Of a stretch of 7,478 nt of DNA, positions 1-6,682 are shown in pieces (the first letter of the stretch is position 1; every line of letters begins with the position of its first letter). The position numbers and the translations under genes were made by a program. This DNA comes from Lachnospiraceae bacterium (GTDB lineage Bacteria; Bacillota; Clostridia; Lachnospirales; Lachnospiraceae), in the NCBI GenBank assembly GCA_021202715.1, contig JAJQCL010000070.1, positions 4,151 through 11,628 of the forward strand, read 5' to 3'. The notes below the pieces were generated by a model. It did no database searches. It saw only the letters and a list, made by a program, of their open reading frames with translations, and had not been told where the DNA came from.

Positions 1-2
1 CC

Positions 3-728
3 ATCCAGCTCACCGACCATGGGGTCGCGATTGATCTGAGCAAATGTGTTCGCTGCGGTCACTGCGTATCTGTCTGCCCCGGCGGCCATATGGAGAATCC
101 GCTCTCCCCCCGGCAGGAACCGGTCGGAACGCCGCTTCCTCCGGCCCAGGCGGTGCAGTTTTTGCGTACGCCCCGTTCCGTCCGCTACTATCGGGAAGAG
201 TTGGTCCCCCGGGAAAAACTGGCAGAGCTGCTGGACATTGGTCGTTATCCGCAGACCGGAGAGAACTCACAGGGGATCCGTTATCTGGTCGTCTCCGGGC
301 GGGAGAAGCTGGATGAGCTTAATCACCTTTATTGCCGTCTGGCCCGTGAAATTCCAGAGGATTTCCCCGGCTATTACAAGATTCAGCATACCGTTCATCT
401 TCAGGAGACCTACGGCCACGACGCACTCTTCTATAACAGCCAGCACCTGATTCTGGCCATCAGCGACGAGAGTCTGGAAACCTGGCGGCAAAATGCCCAG
501 TTTTCCCTAACCTTCATCTCTCTGCTGGCCCCCTCTCTGGGTCTGGGAACCTGCTGGGTCGGCCTTCTGGAATTTCTCGCCTGCTTCCATCCCTATATGG
601 AGGAATTCGCAGAGGCCGTCCATCTGCCGACCGGAACACGCATCTGCGGCTGTATGCTGGTGGGATACCCAGATGTTCAGTTCCGTCGGCTGGTCGAACG
701 GGATCCCCTGCAGATCGAATGGCGCTGA
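3..728 (+). CDS. ferredoxin-nitroreductase fusion protein, 5' truncated by window edge
   Basis: This gene is open from the first bases of the window, so its true start lies to the left. The ATG at 90 is internal: in-frame codons before it encode a 4Fe-4S motif, C15-x2-C18-x2-C21-x3-C25-P (numbering from the codon at 3), with the usual G-H after the second Cys. After a short proline-rich linker, a nitroreductase domain begins around residue 48, with the FMN-binding R58-S-V-R61 pattern, a T-G-E-N-S-Q stretch and a late G-T-C-W-V-G-L motif. Family members usually carry two 4Fe-4S clusters before the flavin domain, so roughly one cluster (some 30 residues) is probably missing. Known members are FMN enzymes thought to take electrons from the attached ferredoxin domain to reduce nitro or other electron-poor compounds. 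The natural substrate here is unknown. The protein is probably cytoplasmic. It faces the minus-strand operon and is probably unrelated to it. Confidence 0.9.
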   Translation: MQLTDHGVAIDLSKCVRCGHCVSVCPGGHMENPLSPRQEPVGTPLPPAQAVQFLRTPRSVRYYREELVPREKLAELLDIGRYPQTGENSQGIRYLVVSGREKLDELNHLYCRLAREIPEDFPGYYKIQHTVHLQETYGHDALFYNSQHLILAISDESLETWRQNAQFSLTFISLLAPSLGLGTCWVGLLEFLACFHPYMEEFAEAVHLPTGTRICGCMLVGYPDVQFRRLVERDPLQIEWR

Positions 729-743
729 CTGCCCCGGTCAGCG
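723..743 (+). repeat. small inverted repeat over the nitroreductase stop codon
   Basis: Seven perfect pairs (723-729 with 737-743), plus a possible wobble pair at 730/736, leave a five-base loop. The TGA stop codon at 726-728 lies in the 5' arm. No T-run follows, so it is not itself an intrinsic terminator. It may protect the mRNA 3' end together with the terminator about 20 bases downstream, or it may be chance. Confidence 0.4.
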
Positions 744-763
744 GCGGATTCGTTTATATGATA

Positions 764-800
764 AAAAAGGTGCTGTCTCAGTAAAGGGCAGCACCTTTTT
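764..800. terminator. bidirectional intrinsic terminator between convergent genes
   Basis: A perfect 12-bp stem pairs AAAAAGGTGCTG (764-775) with CAGCACCTTTTT (789-800) around a 13-base loop. It has a G/C-rich core and a T-run on the 3' side of either strand, because the A-tract at 763-768 becomes a U-tract on the minus strand. It lies 35 bases after the nitroreductase stop and 3 bases after the aldo/keto reductase stop, so it can end both transcripts. Confidence 0.9.
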
Positions 801-803
801 CTG

Positions 804-1631
804 TCAGAAATCAAAGCAATCCGGATTCCCGCCTGTCCGCAGATCCTGATTCAGATGATCCATCGTTTCCATCTCGGCCGCACTAAGTTCAAAATCAAAG
901 ATCTCCAGGTTGGAACAAATGCGTTCCCGGTGATTGGACTTGGGCAGTACAACCCGCCCCTTCTGCAGATGCCAGCGCAGAACGATCTGTGCTGCCGTTC
1001 TGCCGTGATCCTGTGCCAGTTTCAGGATCCCCGGATCCGACAGCACCGGTCCGTTCTGTCCTCCCAGAGGGCTGTACGCCTCGCAGACCATGCCGCGTTC
1101 CCGGCACAATTCCATCAGAGGTTCCTGCGACAGATAAGGATGACATTCGAACTGGTTCACCATCGGGACGATCTCCGCCTCCGCCGCCAGCTCATCCAGA
1201 TGCTGTCGGTGATAGTTGCTGACACCGATCGCCCGAACCAGACCGGAGCGATAAAGGTCTTCGAGCACATGCCAGGACTCCGCATGATTCTCCACCGGCC
1301 AGTGGATCAGATACAGGTCCAGATAGTCCGTTCCCAGCTTTTTCAGAGTCTCCTGAAAAGCCTCCCTCTGGCGTCCCTTCCGCATATCATCGTTCCAGAG
1401 CTTGGAAGTAATAAACAGCTGCTCCCGGGGAACACCGCAGGTGCGGATCCCCTCCCCCACGCTTTCTTCATTTCCATAGACAGCCGCGGCATCGATGTGG
1501 CGATACCCGGCTTCCACCGCCCAGCGCACTGAATCCGCCGTGACTTCTCCCGCCGGAGACAGGTATACGCCCAGTCCGGTTACGGGAATTTCCACTCCGT
1601 TCGATAATTTCTTCTTGCTGTGAATATCCAT
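804..1631 (-). CDS. aldo/keto reductase (2,5-diketogluconate reductase-like)
   Basis: This is a 275-residue NAD(P)H-dependent aldo/keto reductase, normal in length for the bacterial AKR5-like group, with a single TIM-barrel domain. The full catalytic tetrad is present: D47 and Y52 in the G-Y-R-H-I-D...Y-G-N-E segment, K77 in I-T-S-K-L-W, and H110 in L-I-H-W-P. The G-V-S-N-Y strand and the C-terminal cofactor signature P-K-S-x4-R-x3-N are also clear. Such enzymes reduce aldehydes and ketones to alcohols in the cytoplasm. The start at 1631 was chosen because AAAGGAGG (1645-1638) ends six bases before it; the ATG at 1637 directly abuts that site, and longer forms run back into the permease gene. 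It begins two bases after the permease stop, is last in the row, and is followed at once by the terminator. It may reduce a carbonyl product of the upstream aldolase, but that role is inferred only from position. Confidence 0.93.
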   Translation of the reverse strand: MDIHSKKKLSNGVEIPVTGLGVYLSPAGEVTADSVRWAVEAGYRHIDAAAVYGNEESVGEGIRTCGVPREQLFITSKLWNDDMRKGRQREAFQETLKKLGTDYLDLYLIHWPVENHAESWHVLEDLYRSGLVRAIGVSNYHRQHLDELAAEAEIVPMVNQFECHPYLSQEPLMELCRERGMVCEAYSPLGGQNGPVLSDPGILKLAQDHGRTAAQIVLRWHLQKGRVVLPKSNHRERICSNLEIFDFELSAAEMETMDHLNQDLRTGGNPDCFDF

Positions 1632-1633
1632 GA

Positions 1634-2584
1634 TCATCCTCCTTTCTTTGGCAGAGAGGAATCCTCCGAACGTTCCTCCCCTTCTCTGTACTTTGCCAGG
1701 TTGCATCCGCTGACCCCTGCCACAATCAGCCCACAACCCACAAAATCATGCCAGGCCAGCGGTTCCCTCAGAAGAACCGCACCGCTCGCGACAGCCACCA
1801 CGGTCGCGATGGCGCCGAGGACAGAGGACCTGGCCATGGGCAGGTTCGCAATCGCCACATTATTCAGCAGAAATCCCAGCAGTGAGCAGCCCAGACTCAG
1901 GAAAAGCAGGTAACCATAGACGCGGCGATCTGATACGAAAAGAATAAAGTCCCCGCCATTCCCCAGCCGCAGATGGTTGATCAGGTTGAGAGCTGTCAGC
2001 ACCACCGCAGAACTCCAGATCATCACGGCTGTGATTTCTGTCGATGTGAAGGAAAGGGAAGCCCTGCGCGCTTTCAGACGGTTCACCGACGCACACAGCA
2101 CACAGCCGCACATAAGAAGGCGTCCCTTGTTGGAATCATCTCCCGGAATAAAGTCAAAGGCATTCACGAAGATCACTCCGGCCACCGCCATCAGCATAAA
2201 AAGACTCTCTGCCGCTGATATTCGTTCTCCCAATATCATATAGCCAAGCAGGGATGCCACCACCGTCGACAGAGAGCACAGCATCCCGATTTCTGCCGAA
2301 GAGATATAATCCAGCGCTTTGTACTCCATCATGTTATAAAGAATCGGCATCAGGAGACTGAGCTCCAGCAGCGGACGCAGTTTCTTTCCCCGGTAATCCA
2401 AATGAATCCGCCCGATTCTCCAGAGCAGAAGAAACAGAAAACCACTGATCAGATATCTGACGGAGAGAATATCCAGCACCGATACCTCATGAATCTGACC
2501 GATACGTTTTGTTGCATACCAGGACAATCCCATGATAACAGAAGAGCCGATTCCGGCCAGATACCCCAGCCACTCCTTCTTCAT
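1634..2584 (-). CDS. DMT-superfamily (EamA) permease
   Basis: This 316-residue integral membrane protein has about ten hydrophobic helices, near residues 5-27, 38-55, 71-86, 97-116, 125-144, 155-168, 183-202, 222-242, 247-268 and 275-294. They form the two tandem EamA halves of the drug/metabolite transporter superfamily. Each half ends with the family's acidic motif: L-G-E120-R-I-S in the first half, and L-R-E-P-L-A-W followed by a Gly-rich helix in the second. The C-terminal tail (K-Y-R-E-G-E onward) is hydrophilic. GGGGGAGGG lies about 7 bases before the ATG. EamA proteins move small metabolites such as amino acids, purines or sugars, often outward, and sequence alone does not identify the substrate. 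It follows the second crotonase after the longest gap in the row (102 bases, with a strong hairpin) and is tightly coupled to the aldo/keto reductase, so these two genes may form a sub-module. Confidence 0.88.
   Translation of the reverse strand: MKKEWLGYLAGIGSSVIMGLSWYATKRIGQIHEVSVLDILSVRYLISGFLFLLLWRIGRIHLDYRGKKLRPLLELSLLMPILYNMMEYKALDYISSAEIGMLCSLSTVVASLLGYMILGERISAAESLFMLMAVAGVIFVNAFDFIPGDDSNKGRLLMCGCVLCASVNRLKARRASLSFTSTEITAVMIWSSAVVLTALNLINHLRLGNGGDFILFVSDRRVYGYLLFLSLGCSLLGFLLNNVAIANLPMARSSVLGAIATVVAVASGAVLLREPLAWHDFVGCGLIVAGVSGCNLAKYREGEERSEDSSLPKKGG
1638..1645 (-). promoter_or_regulatory. ribosome binding site of the aldo/keto reductase
   Basis: The minus strand reads AAAGGAGG, a near-perfect anti-16S match, six bases before the ATG at 1631. 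It lies inside the last codons of the permease gene, whose TGA (1636-1634) falls between this site and the start, an arrangement typical of translational coupling. Confidence 0.85.
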
Positions 2585-2616
2585 GTTTCAGTCCCTCCCC
2601 CTCGCCTGGTTTGTCG

Positions 2617-2658
2617 TGAGGGGAGAGCCGTCCCTCCCGTGGGACGGCTCTCCCCTCA
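2617..2658 (-). promoter_or_regulatory. strong intercistronic hairpin without U-tract
   Basis: A perfect 18-bp inverted repeat (2617-2634 with 2641-2658) encloses a 6-base loop in the gap between the second crotonase and the permease. Neither strand has a T-run after the stem, so it does not fit an intrinsic terminator. It could protect the upstream mRNA from 3' decay, be a processing site, or lower permease expression. On the transcript, the 3' arm's CCCCTC could alternatively pair with the GAGGGG of the permease ribosome binding site about 13 bases downstream. Any such switch is inference. Confidence 0.7.
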
Positions 2659-2686
2659 GGGAACAGTTCGCAGCTGACTCTTTCCC

Positions 2687-3586
2687 CTAGAAATTGATCT
2701 CCTTCGGATCCCGGAAGGCACGTTCTTCCTCTCTCAGGGCTCTTGCCTGCCGGGTAAACTCCGCATCCATGGCGGCGCCGCCCTGCGTCTTGGCGATCTC
2801 CCACAGCGCTTCATTTTCCGGGGTACCGGGAAGCTGCATGGAAACGTTAAAGATCTCCTTGCTGAAGGGGATGATCTGCTGAATTCCCTGCATATCATGC
2901 GCCATCTTGTACATCTCTTTGTGCATCGTCAGCGTATAAGGCGACAGTTTCAGCATGCGTCTGGCCAGAGTCATTGTGCACTCATCCAGCTCCTCAACCG
3001 GAACACAGCGGTTGCACAGACCAAAACGGTATCCTTCCGGGGCCGTAATGGTATAGCCGGTAAACGCCTTTTCCTTGGCAATGTTCATCGGCAGCTTCCA
3101 GGCATCCCAGGGCAAATACAGAGTATAGGACATATTCATCGCATATTCCGTATTGTCGAACACGGCATTGTCCGCAGCACAGATACAGTCACAGGACATG
3201 GCGATCAGCCAGCCGCCGCCCAGAACCGTTCCCTGCGCCATACAGATCGTGGGCTTGCGCATATTATAGATTTTCAGCCAGGTATCTACTTCCTCCCAGG
3301 TATTCTCCCGGCGATCCGCGAAGCTCACCACACCGTCTTCATTCGCATTCAGGGAAACCGAGGGATCTCCCGTGTCAAATCCACAGCAGAAATCTTCCCC
3401 TACGCCTCCGAAAATCACGACACGTACTTCACGGTCTGCGGCAGCCAGATCCACCGCCTCCATGAAGTCGTGCCACATCTCGCCGTCAATCCGGTTCCCG
3501 TGATCGGGGCGGTTCAGCAGGATCTTCACGATGCTTCCCTTCTCCGTATTGATTTTCTCATAGATCACAGGGCCATTTTCTCTCAT
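2687..3586 (-). CDS. crotonase-family enzyme, long form with altered active site
   Basis: This 299-residue crotonase superfamily (enoyl-CoA hydratase/isomerase) protein is about 40 residues longer than typical hydratases, the extra length being mostly C-terminal and before the central helix. Visible family marks are L-N25-R-P, the first oxyanion-hole loop G63-E-D-F-C-C-G-F-D71, and the second loop V-L-G-G-G-W-L-I-A-M (121-130) followed by C-D133. The position of the first catalytic Glu of rat enoyl-CoA hydratase is L127, while the second is kept as E147 (F-D-N-T-E). One-acid members of the superfamily include isomerases and the hydroxycinnamoyl-CoA hydratase-lyase group, so simple hydration should not be assumed. 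The substrate is presumably a CoA thioester. The start at 3586 was chosen because GGAAAGGAG ends 10 bases upstream and the crotonase fold begins right after it. A longer form from 3655 would overlap the aldolase gene and adds no family sequence. The gap to the aldolase is 19 bases. Confidence 0.87.
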   Translation of the reverse strand: MRENGPVIYEKINTEKGSIVKILLNRPDHGNRIDGEMWHDFMEAVDLAAADREVRVVIFGGVGEDFCCGFDTGDPSVSLNANEDGVVSFADRRENTWEEVDTWLKIYNMRKPTICMAQGTVLGGGWLIAMSCDCICAADNAVFDNTEYAMNMSYTLYLPWDAWKLPMNIAKEKAFTGYTITAPEGYRFGLCNRCVPVEELDECTMTLARRMLKLSPYTLTMHKEMYKMAHDMQGIQQIIPFSKEIFNVSMQLPGTPENEALWEIAKTQGGAAMDAEFTRQARALREEERAFRDPKEINF

Positions 3587-3596
3587 AGTATATCTG

Positions 3597-3608
3597 CTCC
3601 TTTCCTCA
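3597..3608 (-). promoter_or_regulatory. ribosome binding site overlapping the aldolase stop codon
   Basis: The minus strand reads TGAGGAAAGGAG from 3608 to 3597. Its first three bases are the aldolase stop, and the GGAG end lies 10 bases before the crotonase ATG at 3586. This decides the start of the crotonase gene and suggests coupled translation. Confidence 0.75.
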
Positions 3609-4325
3609 GGCCAGCAGTGACGCGGCCTCTTCCCTTCCATAATAGGGGTGTTCATTCAAAGCCTTTACAATTTCCACGGCGGAGACCGCATTGATTCCCA
3701 CCCGTTCGACGCCCATCTCCATCAGGGCAATAAATTCCTCACGGGTTCGCACACCCCCGGCCACCTTCAGCTGAATGTCCGAACCGCAGTGTTCCCTGAT
3801 CCGCCGAACCTGATCCAGATCCAGCGTTCCCGGAATCCATCCCGTTCCTGTCTTGACGAAATCGGCTCCGCTGGCAATGGCGATATCACAGGCTGCGTAT
3901 ATCTCGCCCTCTTCCAGGGCTCTTGTCTCAATAATTACCTTTGTTTTGACCTTTCCATCGGTCATACCGATAATCTGTCTCAATTCGTGCAGTACATATG
4001 CCTTCTCTCCGGCTTTCAATTTGCCGACATTCATCACAATGTCCATCTCTTCCACACCATCGTGAAGCATCTGTTCCGCCTCAACCATCTTCGTCAGGGT
4101 CGTAGCGGCCCCGGAAGGAAATCCCACAGGAGCTCCCACATACACTCCCTCTACCCCCCGGAGCAGTACGGCCAGATCAGACACCCAGCACGGAAGAACA
4201 TGTACATTGATAAACCGATATTTTTTTGCCAGCTCCACAACTTCCAGAATGTCTTTGTGGCTGTGATGGGTGCGGACCACACTGATATCAATCCGTGCGG
4301 CCGCCTCCTTTCCAGTCAAAATCAT
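3606..4325 (-). CDS. DeoC/LacD-like class I aldolase (deoxyribose-phosphate aldolase homologue)
   Basis: This 239-residue single-domain TIM-barrel protein has the normal length of bacterial DeoC. The Schiff-base lysine is K158 in F-V-K-T-G-T-G, with the acid/base pair D95 (E-E-M-D-I-V) and K187 (L-K-V-A-G-G-V-R). G-F-P-S-G-A-A-T-T and I-I-E-T are further family marks. True DeoC splits 2-deoxyribose-5-phosphate into glyceraldehyde-3-phosphate and acetaldehyde. Here the phosphate loop, normally G-x-S-S or G-x-S-A, reads G210-I-N212-A213-V, and the usual N-terminal I-D-H/L-T-L-L-K-P has become I-D13-I-S-V-V-R-T-H-H. This suggests retro-aldol chemistry on a different, perhaps unphosphorylated, substrate. 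No deoA, deoB, deoD or pdp genes are near. It sits 20 bases after the dehydrogenase and shares its stop with the next ribosome binding site. Its own site, GAGG, lies 10 bases before the ATG. The family assignment is firm; the substrate is unknown. Confidence 0.88.
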   Translation of the reverse strand: MILTGKEAAARIDISVVRTHHSHKDILEVVELAKKYRFINVHVLPCWVSDLAVLLRGVEGVYVGAPVGFPSGAATTLTKMVEAEQMLHDGVEEMDIVMNVGKLKAGEKAYVLHELRQIIGMTDGKVKTKVIIETRALEEGEIYAACDIAIASGADFVKTGTGWIPGTLDLDQVRRIREHCGSDIQLKVAGGVRTREEFIALMEMGVERVGINAVSAVEIVKALNEHPYYGREEAASLLA

Positions 4326-4345
4326 AAATGGACTACCTCTCTTCT

Positions 4346-5113
4346 CTAAATTGCCGTGGCGCCGCCATCCACCGGCAGAGCGATTCCCGTGACAAATTTC
4401 GCCCGGTCAGACGCCAGATACACAGCCGCGTAAGCCACATCCTCGGGTTGACACATTCCGAGAGGCTGGACTTCCATGAAATGCTGCCGCTTCGCCGCGG
4501 CCTCCTCCGGAGACAATGTATTCAAATAATTCTGGAACATCTCTGTCTCGCAGGTCCCCGGACAAATCGCATTTGCCCGTACCCTGTATGGAGCATAATC
4601 ATAAGCCAGTGAACGTGTCAGACCCAGGATTCCCGTTTTCGCCGTACAGTAAGGAGGATCCATATGGGAGGCTGCCAGAGCAGCCGCCGAAGCGATATTG
4701 ACAATGGCTCCGCCCCCCTGCGCCCGCAGATATGGCAGAACATATTTGCTGCACAGGAAGGGAGCCGTCAGATCAATGCGCAGCATCCGCTCCCACTCCT
4801 CCTCCGCGACGTCCTCCGCCAGCGCGTCATCACACAGAATCCCGGCATTATTCACCAGAATATCAATCTTACCAAAATGCTCCCGTGTCTGTTCCACCAT
4901 ATTCTGAATCTCGTTTGACCGGCCCACATCCGTCCGTACAAAAAGCGCCTGAAAGCCCTGCTCTTTGAGTTCCCGGACGACATGCTCTCCTCTGTCAGCA
5001 TCCATATCCGCCAGAGTAACGCAGGCGCCCTCGCTGCAAAACGCTTCCACAATGGCGCGACCGATTCCCCGGGCGCCGCCGGTCACAATCGCCACTTTCC
5101 CTTCTAACTGCAT
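4346..5113 (-). CDS. short-chain dehydrogenase/reductase (SDR, FabG-like)
   Basis: This 255-residue classical SDR is a cytoplasmic NAD(P)-dependent alcohol/ketone oxidoreductase. The cofactor motif is T11-G-G-A-R-G-I-G18; D36 at the end of the second strand favours NAD over NADP. D62-V63 and N88-N-A-G91 follow. The catalytic S142, Y155 and K159 have the standard spacing, and the P185-G186-T187 turn and the V-T-G...D-G-G C-terminus are typical. The Asn of the usual N-S-Y-K tetrad is D114 here (R-I-D-L-T), a replacement also seen in other SDRs. GGGGAG ends six bases before the ATG. The gene follows the symporter by 76 bases and precedes the aldolase by 20. In this setting it may oxidise a hydroxyl to the ketone, before or after aldol cleavage. 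FabG of fatty-acid synthesis is a less likely identity because no other fab genes are nearby. Confidence 0.92.
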   Translation of the reverse strand: MQLEGKVAIVTGGARGIGRAIVEAFCSEGACVTLADMDADRGEHVVRELKEQGFQALFVRTDVGRSNEIQNMVEQTREHFGKIDILVNNAGILCDDALAEDVAEEEWERMLRIDLTAPFLCSKYVLPYLRAQGGGAIVNIASAAALAASHMDPPYCTAKTGILGLTRSLAYDYAPYRVRANAICPGTCETEMFQNYLNTLSPEEAAAKRQHFMEVQPLGMCQPEDVAYAAVYLASDRAKFVTGIALPVDGGATAI

Positions 5114-5139
5114 ATCTCACTCCCCGATCTTTTCGCAGA

Positions 5140-5171
5140 GAGGAGCCCCGCCGTTTCCGGCGGGCCGCCTC
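5140..5171 (-). promoter_or_regulatory. GNRA-loop hairpin in the symporter-dehydrogenase gap
   Basis: On the minus-strand transcript, CCCGCCG (5164-5158) pairs with CGGCGGG (5153-5147) around a GAAA tetraloop. Outer arms (5171-5165 with 5146-5140) extend it to 14 positions with two mismatches. It lies 18 bases after the symporter stop and about 26 bases before the dehydrogenase start. No U-run follows, so it is more likely an mRNA stabiliser or processing element than a terminator. Confidence 0.6.
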
Positions 5172-5189
5172 GCGGATGATATGATTTAG

Positions 5190-6605
5190 TTACTCTGCTG
5201 CCACAGGGGGTTCCTGCGCCTTGCTCTTATCCAGCAGACTGACGATGACATAGGCCACCGCGGCAGGCAGGAAGGAGAAGATGCTGAGAATCGTCGTGGT
5301 CGGGATAATTCCCGCCATATTCAGCGCAATATACAGGAAACCGACAATCGCACTGGCGATCGCGCCTTTGGCTGTCCCCCTCTTCCAGAACAGACCGCCG
5401 ATGAAGGGGGCAAAGACACAGGCCGAGCAGAAATTATACATCTGCCACAGCAGATCCAGGATACTGGTAAACTGCAGGGCAACCACGGCGGACACCACGC
5501 ACAGTGCCACATGGCAGATAAAGTCACCGGTCTGGAGAGTCTTCTCAGATGCATTGGGATTAATCATACCCCGGTAAATATTGTGCAGCATGATCGTGGA
5601 AAAGGCCACAAACATCGTGTCGATTGTAGACATGATCGCAGCCACTACAGCGGCGATCAACACAGCCGACGCCAAGGTGGGAAGCACATCCAGCGCCACC
5701 GAGAAGAAAACACTGTTGCTCGTATCATTGTAAAGAACATTGCCATACATGCCGATGAAGGCGGGCATCAGTGCGCAGGGAATCATGATAATAAATGAAA
5801 GGATCAAGCCCCAGAAAGCCACCTTCTCCGTCCGTGCGGAGACAATACGCTGAACGGTACACTGCTCACACAGAGCCGCCAGAGAGATCGGCACACAGGT
5901 AATCAGAATCGCAGGCAGACCTTCCACCATGATATCAAAATACGTGGAGGGAACCGTTCCGGCAGCGACCGCGTCTGTAACCACTCCCATCGCGCCCTTG
6001 CTCAGGATGACAATCGTCGTGACAATAAGTCCCACTATAATAATACTGACCTGAATCACCGAGGTGGCAGCAGCGCCCCACAGACCGGAGATGCAGGAAT
6101 AAGCCAGAACCACAACAGCAATAATCCACACGCCGACGGTTCCGTTGAAGCCCAGCGCCTCAAACAGAGCCTTACCGGCCATCAGCTGGGCCGCGATGTT
6201 CGCGATATAGGACAGCGCAGTGGTCACGCTGAAAATTACGGAAGTCCATTTCTCTCCATAACGGGATTCCAGAATCTCCGGTACCGAGATATACCCCAGC
6301 TTGTAAATCACATGATTAATGGTCAGCGCCATCACCAGATATGAGATGGCACAGCCCAGGCCGTACCAGGCGCCGGCAATACCGATCGCTGCGCCGCTGG
6401 CCGCTCCGCCCACAACGAAGCCATTTCCAATGTGGGAACCTACGGCGGAGCCGATAATCATGATCGTCGTACAGTTCCGCCCGGCACTGATAAAGTCATC
6501 AAAGTTCTTACCATACTTTCTTCCCATCCAGCTGACAGCGATCATGCCGACGAAATAAACAGCCATGACGACAGCAATCACCATTAAAGTTCCAGAATCA
6601 ACCAT
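5190..6605 (-). CDS. sodium:solute symporter (SSS family)
   Basis: This 471-residue membrane protein is of usual length for the SSS family (PutP, PanF and relatives), which couple sodium entry to uptake of amino acids, vitamins, sugars or carboxylates. About 13 hydrophobic segments are visible. Family marks are the N-terminal F-D-D-F-I-S-A-G-R43 loop, the Gly/Ala-rich G-S-H-I-G-N-G-F helix (56-63), G-Y-I-S-V-P-E-I-L-E with R-Y-G about 20 residues before the next helix, and A-I-M-S326-T327-I-D. That last S-T pair matches the sodium-ligand Ser-Thr known from PutP. The C-terminus is a short charged tail. AAGGAG lies 8 bases before the ATG. The gene starts 77 bases after the right-hand crotonase stop and leads the enzyme genes, so it probably imports the pathway substrate. 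The solute cannot be deduced; the pattern fits an organic acid or amine as well as a sugar. Confidence 0.92.
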   Translation of the reverse strand: MVDSGTLMVIAVVMAVYFVGMIAVSWMGRKYGKNFDDFISAGRNCTTIMIIGSAVGSHIGNGFVVGGAASGAAIGIAGAWYGLGCAISYLVMALTINHVIYKLGYISVPEILESRYGEKWTSVIFSVTTALSYIANIAAQLMAGKALFEALGFNGTVGVWIIAVVVLAYSCISGLWGAAATSVIQVSIIIVGLIVTTIVILSKGAMGVVTDAVAAGTVPSTYFDIMVEGLPAILITCVPISLAALCEQCTVQRIVSARTEKVAFWGLILSFIIMIPCALMPAFIGMYGNVLYNDTSNSVFFSVALDVLPTLASAVLIAAVVAAIMSTIDTMFVAFSTIMLHNIYRGMINPNASEKTLQTGDFICHVALCVVSAVVALQFTSILDLLWQMYNFCSACVFAPFIGGLFWKRGTAKGAIASAIVGFLYIALNMAGIIPTTTILSIFSFLPAAVAYVIVSLLDKSKAQEPPVAAE

Positions 6606-6682
6606 TTGTTTTTCTCCTTTTCGATTGTATTTTTCCTTGGATCTGTCTTGAAACAGTTTCCCTGATTATGACATTCGCTCCC

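Noticed and set aside
1632..1736. A longer aldo/keto reductase starting at 1736, 1706 or 1637
   Set aside because: The first two lie deep in the permease gene without family similarity, and the ATG at 1637 has no space after the ribosome binding site.
3587..3655. An N-terminal extension of the long crotonase starting at the ATG at 3655
   Set aside because: It would overlap the aldolase gene by 50 bases, adds residues with no crotonase similarity, and ignores the strong ribosome binding site before 3586.
2897..3694. A 265-codon plus-strand open frame opposite the long crotonase and aldolase genes
   Set aside because: It is antisense to two genes with clear family motifs, its translation shows no recognisable domain, and it is explained by their codon bias.
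3606..4325. Calling the aldolase a standard deoxyribose-phosphate aldolase of nucleoside salvage
   Set aside because: The phosphate-loop serines are replaced and no nucleoside phosphorylase, phosphopentomutase or cytidine deaminase genes are nearby.
4346..5113. Calling the SDR FabG of fatty-acid synthesis
   Set aside because: There are no fab or acyl-carrier genes in the window, and the acidic residue at 36 favours NAD, whereas FabG usually uses NADPH.
6624..6653. A possible minus-strand promoter before the symporter: TACAAT (6629-6624) with TTTCAA 18 bases upstream
   Set aside because: The -35 match is only 3 of 6, and the predicted start of transcription would fall inside the symporter ribosome binding site, leaving no usable leader.
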